A stretch of DNA of 27,334 nt. Source: Bacillota bacterium. Its GTDB lineage: Bacteria > Bacillota > Clostridia > Christensenellales > Aristaeellaceae. The stretch spans positions 1 through 27,334 of the forward strand of contig JAEXCG010000193.1 of NCBI GenBank assembly GCA_023402355.1. Reading direction: 5' to 3'. The notes under the pieces are model-generated. The model saw only the letters and a list, made by a program, of their open reading frames with translations, searched no databases and was not told the DNA's origin. Numbering within the stretch: position 1 is the stretch's first letter; every line of letters begins with the position of its first letter. The translations under genes and the position numbers were made by a program. Of the stretch, positions 21,639-27,334 are shown in pieces.

Positions 21639-21672
21639 AAAAACCGCCGAGCAAACGCGCTCGGCGGTTTTC
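21639..21672. terminator. Terminator of glpK, able to act in both directions
   Basis: A perfect 10-bp stem, ACCGCCGAGC/GCTCGGCGGT (21643-21652 with 21659-21668), has a 6-nt loop. TTTTT follows it on the minus strand (glpK direction) and TTTTC on the plus strand. It begins about 30 nt after the glpK stop. Confidence 0.88.
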
Positions 21673-21703
21673 GTGAAAAAAAGTCCAATCAATTTGTGCT
21701 ACT

Positions 21704-23197
21704 TTACTCCGCCTCAATCCAGCGCTGGCAGCGCTCGAGAGCGCGGTGCCACTGGCGCAAAATCTCCGCGCGTTTCGCTTCCTCCATCTTGGGTATGAGC
21801 CGTACGTCGGCGTTCCAGATCGCCGAAAGCTCGTTCATGTCCTTCCACACGCCCGTCGCGAGTCCCGCCAGCATCGCCGCGCCCAGGGCGGTGGTTTCGA
21901 TGACGGCCGGACGAACCACCGGAATGTCCAGCACGTCCGACTGGAACTGCATCAGGAAGTTGTTTGCGCTGGCTCCGCCGTCCACGCGCAGCCCCTTAGG
22001 CGTAAAGCCGCAGTCCTTGACCATCGCAGCGACGAGGTCCGCCGATTGAAGCGCAATGGATTCCAGCGCCGCGCGGACGACGTGCGCCCGGCCTGTTCCC
22101 CGCGTCAGCCCGATCAGCATGCCGCGGGAGTACATATCCCAGTAGGGCGCGCCGAGGCCCGTGAACGCGGGCACGAGGTATACGCCGCCGTTGTCGGGCA
22201 CGGAGGTGGCGACAGCCTCGCTGTCCGAGGCGCGCTCGATCAGGTGCATCTCGTCGCGCAGCCACTGCACCGCGGCGCCGCCGACAAAGACGCTGCCTTC
22301 CAGCGCGTAATGAACCTCGCCCCCGATGCGCCAGGCGACCGTCGTCACCAGACCGCTCTTGCTCTCCACCGCCTGCGTGCCCGTATTCATCAGCAAAAAG
22401 CAGCCCGTGCCATAGGTGTTCTTCATCATGCCCTGATCGAAGCAGGCCTGCCCGAAGAGCGCGGACTGCTGGTCGCCCGCCATCGCGGCGACGGGAATCG
22501 GCCTGCCCAGAATTTCCGGGTCCAGCATGCCGATGACGCCGGAGGTATCCACGATTTCCGGCAAGACGGCGCGCGGGATGTTCAGCGCCTCCAACAGCTT
22601 GTCGTCCCACTTCATCGTGTGAATGTCGAGCAGCATCGTGCGGCTCGCGTTGGTGACGTCCGTGACGTGCGGGCGTCGCTCGATCAGGTTCCAGGCCAGC
22701 CAACTGTCCACCGTGCCGAAGCAGAGCTCGCCGCGCTCCGCGCGCTCGTGCAGGTTCAGCTCGTTTAACAGCCACGCCAGCTTCGTGCCCGAAAAGTAAG
22801 CGTCCGGGATAAGGCCCGTCGTCTCGCGGATGTAGGGCTCGAGCCCCTGCGCGCGCAGCCGCTCCACGAGGGGCGCGGTACGGCGGCACTGCCAGACGAT
22901 CGCGTTGTACAGGGGGCGGCCCGTCCGCCTGTCCCACAGCAGGGTCGTTTCGCGTTGGTTGGTGATGCCGATCGCCGCGATTTCCTCAACAGGCACGCGC
23001 GAAATCTTGACCGCCTGGCGCAGCGCCTCCACCTGCGTCTTGAGGATCATGTCCGGGTCGTGTTCGACCCAACCCGGCTGAGGGTAAATCTGGGGAAACT
23101 CGATGCCGTGCACCGCGATGACGCGCGCCTTGTTGTCGAAGATGACCGCGCGCGAGCTCGTGGTTCCCTGGTCCAGGGCAATCACATATTTCTTCAT
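21704..23197 (-). CDS. glpK: Glycerol kinase
   Basis: GlpK phosphorylates glycerol to glycerol 3-phosphate. The product is 497 residues, an FGGY-family sugar kinase of usual length. The N-terminal phosphate loop is LDQGTTSSRAVIFD, followed by GITNQRETTLLWDRRTG, MAGDQQSALFGQ and the signature region GVYLVPAFTGLGAPYWDMYS. RVDGGASANNFLMQFQSDVL completes the FGGY motifs. The ATG at 23197 follows GGAGGGATCGAC. It stands alone between terminators, in the position where rpoB would be expected after rplL. There is no glpF or glpD nearby, so its catabolic partners are elsewhere. Confidence 0.97.
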   Translation of the reverse strand: MKKYVIALDQGTTSSRAVIFDNKARVIAVHGIEFPQIYPQPGWVEHDPDMILKTQVEALRQAVKISRVPVEEIAAIGITNQRETTLLWDRRTGRPLYNAIVWQCRRTAPLVERLRAQGLEPYIRETTGLIPDAYFSGTKLAWLLNELNLHERAERGELCFGTVDSWLAWNLIERRPHVTDVTNASRTMLLDIHTMKWDDKLLEALNIPRAVLPEIVDTSGVIGMLDPEILGRPIPVAAMAGDQQSALFGQACFDQGMMKNTYGTGCFLLMNTGTQAVESKSGLVTTVAWRIGGEVHYALEGSVFVGGAAVQWLRDEMHLIERASDSEAVATSVPDNGGVYLVPAFTGLGAPYWDMYSRGMLIGLTRGTGRAHVVRAALESIALQSADLVAAMVKDCGFTPKGLRVDGGASANNFLMQFQSDVLDIPVVRPAVIETTALGAAMLAGLATGVWKDMNELSAIWNADVRLIPKMEEAKRAEILRQWHRALERCQRWIEAE

Positions 23198-23220
23198 GTC
23201 GATCCCTCCAATTTGTCCTC

Positions 23221-23249
23221 ATTATAGCATAGTTTCAAGGCGATGACTA
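23221..23249 (-). promoter_or_regulatory. Promoter of glpK
   Basis: On the minus strand an extended -10 TGCTATAAT (TATAAT at 23221-23226) has a weak -35 TAGTCA (23244-23249) 17 nt upstream. The short distance to the ATG leaves a leader of about 17 nt. No CcpA (cre) site was seen. Confidence 0.6.
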
Positions 23250-23293
23250 GAGAACAAACCCGTAGTGGACCGCTGCGCCCGAATCCGTAAACG

Positions 23294-23325
23294 CAAAAGC
23301 AGCACCGTTTGCACGGTGCTGCTTA
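23294..23325 (-). terminator. Terminator of rplJ-rplL
   Basis: A perfect 11-bp stem, AGCAGCACCGT/ACGGTGCTGCT (23298-23308 with 23313-23323), is followed on the minus strand by TTTGCG. It starts 12 nt after the rplL stop and separates it from glpK. Confidence 0.87.
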
Positions 23326-23334
23326 CAGGCGAAA

Positions 23335-23712
23335 TTACTTGATTTCGACCTTCGCGCCAGCCTCTTCCAGCTTGGCCTTGATCTTCTCGGCGTCTTCCTT
23401 GGACACGCCTTCCTTGATCGTCTTCGGGGCGGCCTCGACGATGTCCTTGGCTTCCTTCAGGCCCAGGCCCTCGACGACTTCGCGCACAGCCTTGATGATC
23501 TTGATCTTGGCGGACGCGTCAACTTCCTTGAGGACGACCTCGAACTCGGTCTTCTCCTCGGCAGCGGCAGCGGCGGGAGCGGCGCCACCGGCGACGACGG
23601 CGACAGGGGCAGCGGCAGAAACGCCGAACTTGTCTTCGATGGCCTTCACCAGATCGGCCAGTTCCATAACGGTCATGGATTCAATCGCGGTAAGAAATTC
23701 CTCGTGAGTCAT
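23335..23712 (-). CDS. rplL: Ribosomal protein L7/L12
   Basis: L7/L12 forms the flexible stalk of the 50S subunit that recruits translation GTPases. The product is 125 residues. The N-terminal dimerisation domain is MTHEEFLTAIESMTVMELAD with LVKAIEDKFGV. An alanine-rich hinge follows (about 33-52), then the C-terminal domain TEFEVVLKEVDASAKIKIIK, VREVVEGLGLKEAKDIVEAA and EEAGAKVEIK. The ATG at 23712 follows GGAGG by 9 nt, 66 nt after rplJ. A strong terminator follows and rpoB does not. Confidence 0.98.
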   Translation of the reverse strand: MTHEEFLTAIESMTVMELADLVKAIEDKFGVSAAAPVAVVAGGAAPAAAAAEEKTEFEVVLKEVDASAKIKIIKAVREVVEGLGLKEAKDIVEAAPKTIKEGVSKEDAEKIKAKLEEAGAKVEIK

Positions 23713-23778
23713 AACACTATACCTCCATGGTTATTCTTGTCGTTTGGGATCATGACGCGGCCTCAGGCCGCTTGCGGC

Positions 23779-24282
23779 TTACTCTTCTCCGGCCTTCTGC
23801 TTGCGGACGGCTTCCAGCACACAGGCCAGGGAACGGACCGTTCCGGAGAGCACCTGGCAGAGCATGGACAGGAGCGCCTCGCGAGAGGGCAGATCCGCCA
23901 GCTTCTTCACGCCCGCGACGTCGAGCACCTCGCCGTCGAGCAGGCCTGCCTTGACCTTGATGGCTTCCTTCTTGTCGGCCTCCATGAACTCCTTGAGGAT
24001 CTTCGCGCCGGAAACCGGGTCCTCCGTCGAGAAGACGAAAGCGCTCGGGCCTTCCAGCGTGCTGTCCAGACCGGTGATGTTCAGCTCGGCCAGCGCGCGG
24101 CGCACCAGCGTGTTCTTCAGCACGCAGTAATCCACCTTCGCGGCACGGCACTTCGCACGCAGCTGGGTCACTTCGTCCACCGTGAGTCCCTTGTACTCGA
24201 CGATCACGAGGCTCTTGGCGTTCTTGATCTTCTCGGTGATTTCCGTGACGGCCTGCTTTTTGAGCTCAAAATTCTTAGACAC
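23779..24282 (-). CDS. rplJ: Ribosomal protein L10
   Basis: L10 is the base of the ribosomal stalk and binds L7/L12 dimers. The product is 167 residues. It contains the N-terminal rRNA-binding region (VTEITEKIKNAKSLVIVEYK with GLTVDEVTQLR), CVLKNTLVRRAL and a C-terminal helix that holds L12. The start is a GTG at 24282 after AAGGAGG with 8-nt spacing. It follows a leader with an attenuator and its own strong promoter. rplL is downstream. Confidence 0.97.
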   Translation of the reverse strand: MSKNFELKKQAVTEITEKIKNAKSLVIVEYKGLTVDEVTQLRAKCRAAKVDYCVLKNTLVRRALAELNITGLDSTLEGPSAFVFSTEDPVSGAKILKEFMEADKKEAIKVKAGLLDGEVLDVAGVKKLADLPSREALLSMLCQVLSGTVRSLACVLEAVRKQKAGEE

Positions 24283-24469
24283 TATTTTATCCTCCTTCTT
24301 TCCAGGATCGCAGCCTTTGTCTAGGCGGCGGCCATGAAAAAAGCCCCTGCGCGCAGGCGCAAGGGCAGAAGATTCTGCTGGACAAAGCCAAACCTTACAC
24401 CTCGGCGGGCGGGAAAAATCCCATTACGCAAAGCACCCGCTGTCTACGGCACAGTACTTATTCAGTTGA
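24283..24469 (-). promoter_or_regulatory. Ribosomal protein L10 leader with attenuator
   Basis: The 187-nt leader between the promoter and rplJ holds an intrinsic terminator hairpin, GCCCTTGCGC/GCGCAGGGGC (24343-24366, minus strand), followed by TTTTTT. Beyond it lies GGAGG for rplJ. This matches the known L10 leader arrangement in Firmicutes, in which L10 or the L10-L12 complex binds and attenuates its own operon. The exact binding fold was not modelled. Confidence 0.8.
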
Positions 24470-24475
24470 CGGTTG

Positions 24476-24504
24476 ATTATAGCATGCGCGATAGACTTTG
24501 TCAA
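24476..24504 (-). promoter_or_regulatory. Sigma-A promoter of rplJ-rplL
   Basis: On the minus strand a full-consensus -35 TTGACA (24499-24504), a 17-nt spacer and an extended full-consensus -10 TGCTATAAT (TATAAT at 24476-24481) predict a start near 24469. Confidence 0.93.
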
Positions 24505-24524
24505 GCGCAGGCTCAGCCCTGCAA

Positions 24525-25214
24525 TCAGAACTTCAGCGTGTTGAGCTTGATGCCCGGGCCCATCGTCGAAGACATGACGACGGAGCGCAGGTAGATGCCC
24601 TTCGCGGCGGCGGGCTTGGCGCGAACGATCGCGCCCATCAGCGCGCTCAGGTTCTCTTCAAGCTGCTGGGCGGTGAAGGACTTCTTGCCGATCGGGCAGT
24701 GGATGATGGCCGTCTTGTCCAGACGGTACTCCACCTTACCGGCTTTGATGTCCGTGATCGCCTTGGTCACGTCCATGGTGACCGTGCCGCTCTTCGGGTT
24801 CGGCATGAGGCCCTTCGGGCCGAGCACGCGGCCCAGACGGCCGACGACGCCCATCATGTCCGGGGTCGCGACGACGACGTCGAAGTCGAACCAGTTTTCA
24901 CCCTGGATCTTCGCGACGAGGTCCTCCGCACCGACAAAGTCGGCGCCGGCGGCCTCCGCTTCCTTCGCCTTGTCGCCCTTGGCGAAGACGAGGACGCGAA
25001 CCTTTTTGCCCGTGCCGTGCGGCAGAACGACGGCGCCGCGAACCTGCTGGTCCGCGTGGCGCGGGTCGACGCCCAGACGCACAGACAGTTCGATCGTCTC
25101 GTCGAACTTGCACTTTGCGGTCTGCAGCGCGAGCGCTACCGCTTCAGCCGGGTCATAGACCTTGGTGCTGTCCAGCAGCTTCGCACTGTCAAGATATTTC
25201 TTGCCATGTTTCAT
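24525..25214 (-). CDS. rplA: Ribosomal protein L1
   Basis: L1 binds 23S rRNA in the L1 stalk and, in many bacteria, its own mRNA. The product is 229 residues. Blocks visible are MKHGKKYLDSAKLLDS, KCKFDETIELSVRLGVDPRH, ADQQVRGAVVLPHGTGK and DVVVATPDMMGVVGRLGRVL. The ATG at 25214 is chosen over a TTG at 25220 because GGAGG lies 10 nt away. It is preceded by a GTGGGAGG hairpin. It lies 81 nt after rplK and before the rplJ promoter. Confidence 0.96.
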   Translation of the reverse strand: MKHGKKYLDSAKLLDSTKVYDPAEAVALALQTAKCKFDETIELSVRLGVDPRHADQQVRGAVVLPHGTGKKVRVLVFAKGDKAKEAEAAGADFVGAEDLVAKIQGENWFDFDVVVATPDMMGVVGRLGRVLGPKGLMPNPKSGTVTMDVTKAITDIKAGKVEYRLDKTAIIHCPIGKKSFTAQQLEENLSALMGAIVRAKPAAAKGIYLRSVVMSSTMGPGIKLNTLKF

Positions 25215-25230
25215 GTTCAATGATCCTCCT

Positions 25231-25262
25231 TGTGGTCATAACGGCGTGATATCCTCCCACAA
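25231..25262 (-). promoter_or_regulatory. GTGGGAGG...CCACA hairpin before rplA
   Basis: On the minus strand TTGTGGGAGG is followed by about 16 nt and then ACCACA, whose TGTGG/CCACA ends pair. It stands just ahead of the rplA AAGGAGG. The same sequence frame occurs before rplK. A role as a binding site for L1 or another ribosomal protein is inferred. Confidence 0.55.
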
Positions 25263-25295
25263 TCGATGCCTTCCTTGCGGAGGGCAGGGGCGAAC

Positions 25296-25724
25296 TTACG
25301 CGTCGGCGACGGTGACGCCCATCGAACGGGCGGTACCCTTCACCATGCTCATCGCAGCCTCGACGTCGGCAGCGTTCAGATCAGGCAGCTTGGTCGTCGC
25401 GATCTCGCGAACCTGGTCGAGGGTCAGCTGGGCCACCTTGTCCTTCTGGGGCTTGGCGGAGCCGCTCTCGATGCCACAGGCCTTCTTGATCAGAACCGGG
25501 ACGGGCGGGGTCTTCGTGATGAACGTGAAGGAACGGTCGGAATACACCGTAATGACTACGGGGATTACCAGACCCGCCTGCTTCGCGGTGCGCTCGTTGA
25601 ACTCCTTGCAAAAGCCGGGGATGTTCACGCCGTGCTGACCCAGGGCCGGGCCGATAGGCGGCGCGGGCGTAGCCTTCGCGGCCTGCACCTGAAGCTTGAT
25701 CATAGCGGTTACTTTCTTTGCCAT
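25296..25724 (-). CDS. rplK: Ribosomal protein L11
   Basis: L11 binds the GTPase-associated centre of 23S rRNA. The product is 142 residues. The N-terminal KLQVQAAKATPAPPIGPALG with QHGVNIPGFCKEFN, the linker, and the C-terminal MVKGTARSMGVTVADA are all canonical. The ATG at 25724 follows GGAGGTGTAATCC. It lies 152 nt after nusG, across a hairpin-rich gap, and before rplA. Confidence 0.97.
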   Translation of the reverse strand: MAKKVTAMIKLQVQAAKATPAPPIGPALGQHGVNIPGFCKEFNERTAKQAGLVIPVVITVYSDRSFTFITKTPPVPVLIKKACGIESGSAKPQKDKVAQLTLDQVREIATTKLPDLNAADVEAAMSMVKGTARSMGVTVADA

Positions 25725-25747
25725 GGATTACACCTCCTCACTGGTAT

Positions 25748-25777
25748 GTGGTCCTGCGGAACAACAGTTCCTCCCAC
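25748..25777 (-). promoter_or_regulatory. GTGGGAGG...CCAC hairpin before rplK
   Basis: On the minus strand GTGG, GA, GGAAC-TGTT-GTTCC and CCAC form a stem with an internal loop, 24 nt ahead of the rplK start. It shares the outer GTGGGAGG...ACCAC frame with the element before rplA. Confidence 0.55.
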
Positions 25778-25811
25778 TCCCTGGGCAGCTGACGCCGCTT
25801 GCAGGGCTGTA

Positions 25812-25861
25812 TTGCACGGCAAAGCCGCACAATCCAACGCCGCATGCAAAAGCATGCGACG
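25812..25861 (-). other. Two tandem hairpins between nusG and rplK
   Basis: CGTCGCATGC/GCATGCGGCG (25838-25861, TTTT loop, 10 pairs with one G-U) is followed by TTGTGCGGC/GCCGTGCAA (25812-25832, TTT loop, 9 pairs). Neither has a T-rich tail, so neither looks like a standard terminator. They may be processing or pausing signals within a tuf-to-rplA transcript. Confidence 0.6.
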
Positions 25862-25876
25862 GTGATGGCGAATAAT

Positions 25877-26398
25877 TCAGACCCGTTCGACCTGGCAGAC
25901 TTCCAGCTCTACGGGGGTTTCGCGACCGAACATTTCTACCTTGACGCGCACGGTCTGCGTGGCCGTGTTGACTTCCTCGACGGTTCCGACGAAGTCCTCA
26001 AGCGTACCGGACAAGATGCGCACCTGATCGCCCACGGCCAGATCGATCTTGACGGTTGAACCGCCCGACAGCATACGGGAAACCTCTTCCTCGGTCAACG
26101 GAATCGGTTTGGATCCCGGCCCAACAAAGCCCGTCACGCCGCGCGTGTTGCGCACGATATACCAGGTTTCGTCCGTCATGACCATGTGCACGAGGACATA
26201 GCCCGGAAAGACCTTGCGGGGAACGACGCGCCGTTTGCCGTTCTTGATTTCGACGACCTCTTCCACCGGAACCTGAATGTCCAGCATCAATTCGCCAAGG
26301 CCGTTGTTTTCGACGGTCTTGGCCAGGTCCGTCGCGACTTTGTTTTCGTATCCCGAATAGGTATGCACGACATACCATTGGGCTGCAGTATCAGACAT
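25877..26398 (-). CDS. nusG: Transcription elongation/termination factor NusG
   Basis: NusG binds RNA polymerase and modulates pausing and termination. The product is 173 residues. The NGN domain (AAQWYVVHTYSGYENKVATD, then KVFPGYVLVHMVMTDETWYI with VRNTRGVTGFVG) is followed by a KOW domain (VGDQVRILSGTLEDFVGTVE). The start at 26398 (MSDTAAQWYVVHTY) has GGAGG just upstream; a GTG at 26458 extends the frame without family support. It lies 88 nt after secE. Confidence 0.97.
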   Translation of the reverse strand: MSDTAAQWYVVHTYSGYENKVATDLAKTVENNGLGELMLDIQVPVEEVVEIKNGKRRVVPRKVFPGYVLVHMVMTDETWYIVRNTRGVTGFVGPGSKPIPLTEEEVSRMLSGGSTVKIDLAVGDQVRILSGTLEDFVGTVEEVNTATQTVRVKVEMFGRETPVELEVCQVERV

Positions 26399-26486
26399 AG
26401 TTCCTCCATCCGGCTCTGTTCCTGAGCCCGCCGCCTGCGCGGGCAGGCAGGGGCGCACCCCTCATCGCGGCGCAGCGGCGCTGCGC

Positions 26487-26756
26487 TTAGAGTTTGACGA
26501 GCTGCTTGATCAGGAAGCTAGAACCCATGTCCAGCAGGCCGACAACGATCGCCATGGCCACCAGGAACACGACCACAACCACGGAGTAGTTGATCAGTTC
26601 CTTTTTGGAGGGCCAGGAAACCTTCTTCAGCTCCGCCACCATGTTCTTGAAGGAGTTGCCAATGCGCTTGGGCAGCGCCTTGATCCAATTCTTGGCGCGG
26701 GCAAAGAAAGAAGGCTTGCCGGTTTGCTTCTTTTCAACGGGTTTCTTTTCAGACAT
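26487..26756 (-). CDS. secE: Preprotein translocase subunit SecE
   Basis: SecE stabilises SecY in the Sec translocon. The product is 89 residues with a charged cytosolic N-terminal part, the conserved amphipathic segment MVAELKKVSWPSKKELINYS, and a single membrane helix (VVVVVFLVAMAIVVGLL). The ATG at 26756 (MSEKKPVEKK) has GAGG upstream; a TTG at 26777 is less likely. It sits between rpmG and nusG, the standard order. Confidence 0.95.
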   Translation of the reverse strand: MSEKKPVEKKQTGKPSFFARAKNWIKALPKRIGNSFKNMVAELKKVSWPSKKELINYSVVVVVFLVAMAIVVGLLDMGSSFLIKQLVKL

Positions 26757-26793
26757 CTTGTTCACATCCTCAGCCAATACTCGGTGCTTTGCT

Positions 26794-26958
26794 TTAGCGG
26801 GTTTCCTTGTGGCTGGTATGCTTCTTGCAGAAGCGGCAGTACTTGCTCATCTCGATGCGGTCGGGATCGTTTCTCTTGTTCTTCATCGTATTGTAATTGC
26901 GCTGTTTGCACTCCGTGCAAGCAAGCGTGATCTTCACACGCGCGCCAGTCGTCGCCAT
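26794..26958 (-). CDS. rpmG: Ribosomal protein L33
   Basis: The product is 54 residues, starting MATTGARVKITLACTECKQR and ending SKYCRFCKKHTSHKETR. Two CxxC pairs (CTEC and CRFC) make it the zinc-binding form. The ATG at 26958 follows AAGGAGGTGTCTGCT. It heads the rpmG-secE-nusG operon and has its own promoter. Its short length makes it easy to miss; the frame was read directly from the sequence. Confidence 0.96.
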   Translation of the reverse strand: MATTGARVKITLACTECKQRNYNTMKNKRNDPDRIEMSKYCRFCKKHTSHKETR

Positions 26959-27018
26959 AGCAGACACCTCCTTGACCGAAATAGACAGAATTCTCCTGTC
27001 CTCTAAACATGCTTATAT

Positions 27019-27047
27019 AATTTATCACAAAGTTACGCATCTGTCAA
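27019..27047 (-). promoter_or_regulatory. Sigma-A promoter of rpmG-secE-nusG
   Basis: On the minus strand a full-consensus -35 TTGACA (27042-27047), a 17-nt spacer and the -10 TAAATT (27019-27024) predict a start near 27012, about 54 nt ahead of rpmG. Confidence 0.85.
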
Positions 27048-27085
27048 CAAAATCTTCAAAGACAGCGCGCTTTGTGCTTGCAGCC

Positions 27086-27125
27086 AGAAAAGAACGGGGA
27101 GCGGCAACCCGCTCTCCGTTCTTTG
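27086..27125 (-). terminator. Terminator of tuf
   Basis: AGAACGGAGAGCGG pairs with CCGCTCCCCGTTCT (27091-27104 with 27109-27122, one mismatch, 4-nt loop), followed on the minus strand by TTTTC. It starts about 40 nt after the tuf stop. Confidence 0.87.
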
Positions 27126-27161
27126 CTAAACGCTTTTGAAAGCCTGGCCTCGCAAGAGGAT

Positions 27162-27334
27162 TTACTCGATGACCTTGGTGACGACGCCGGAGCCAACCGT
27201 GCGGCCACCCTCGCGGATAGCGAAACGCAGCTTCTCCTCGATCGCGATCGGGGTGATCAGCGTGCACTCCATCGTCACGTTGTCGCCGGGCATCACCATC
27301 TCCACGCCGTCCGGCAGCTTGATGTTGCCCGTCA
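27162..27334 (-). CDS. tuf: Elongation factor Tu, C-terminal end (partial)
   Basis: The last 57 or so residues of EF-Tu are present; the gene continues beyond the right edge. Visible are LPDGVEMVMPGDNVTMECTL, then ITPIAIEEKLRFAIREGGRT and the terminal VGSGVVTKVIE. These belong to domain 3, which contacts the aminoacyl-tRNA. EF-Tu delivers aminoacyl-tRNA to the ribosome. A strong terminator follows and the rpmG operon begins 200 nt downstream, as in many Firmicutes. Confidence 0.97.
   Translation of the reverse strand, partial: TGNIKLPDGVEMVMPGDNVTMECTLITPIAIEEKLRFAIREGGRTVGSGVVTKVIE

Overview
The window reads as a chromosomal segment of a high-GC, endospore-forming member of the Clostridia. 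The evidence is the set of sporulation and germination genes (spo0A, spoIIR, sleB, ypeB and a SipL-like coat morphogenesis gene), the ispH-rpsA gene fusion typical of that class, AAGGAGG-type ribosome binding sites, consensus sigma-A promoters and a T-box leader. No genus is proposed. Almost every gene lies on the minus strand; only cysS and one unknown membrane-anchored protein are on the plus strand.

Layout. Positions 1-3030 are AT-rich and accessory. They hold a decayed IS256-family transposase cut by the window edge, a small DUF6061-like gene, and a two-gene unit made of a DUF5343 protein and a HEPN-fold protein with an intact RX4H RNase-type motif. Positions 3075-3731 are a seven-tRNA operon (Pro, Glu, CAT, Asp, Thr, Tyr, Leu in transcription order), all with encoded CCA, with a consensus promoter and a terminator. 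Then come aroQ, a 92-93 bp tandem repeat array, and the operon hutP-family / cmk / plsC / ispH-rpsA. Its promoter is nested inside the terminator of the upstream type III glutamine synthetase gene. Positions 10784-11634 are a plus-strand unit: promoter, about 144 nt structured leader, unknown membrane-anchored protein, long hairpin, terminator.

Positions 11773-18833 hold an MBL-fold hydrolase, an unrecognised gene, a DUF1934 gene, the spoIIR-sleB-ypeB sporulation/germination cluster, ispE, and a three-SPOCS-plus-LysM SipL-like gene with a sigma-E-like promoter. Divergent from it is cysS behind a complete T-box riboswitch with a TGC (Cys) specifier. cysS and spo0A converge on a shared bidirectional terminator. 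The spo0A upstream region has three 0A boxes and two opposed sigma-A-like promoters, one of which may make a short untranslated RNA. glpK follows.

The right end is the ribosomal/transcription cluster tuf, rpmG, secE, nusG, rplK, rplA, rplJ, rplL. It carries an L10 leader with attenuator and a repeated GTGGGAGG...CCAC hairpin in front of both rplK and rplA. The usual rpoB does not follow rplL: a terminator and glpK do.

No complete novel multi-gene system is proven here. The best candidates for undescribed biology are the DUF5343/HEPN pair sitting as a possible tRNA-Leu-linked insertion, the unknown plus-strand membrane protein with its structured leader and 3' hairpin, and the opposed promoters at spo0A. 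All coordinates, hairpins and promoter spacings were read by eye; no database search or folding program was run.
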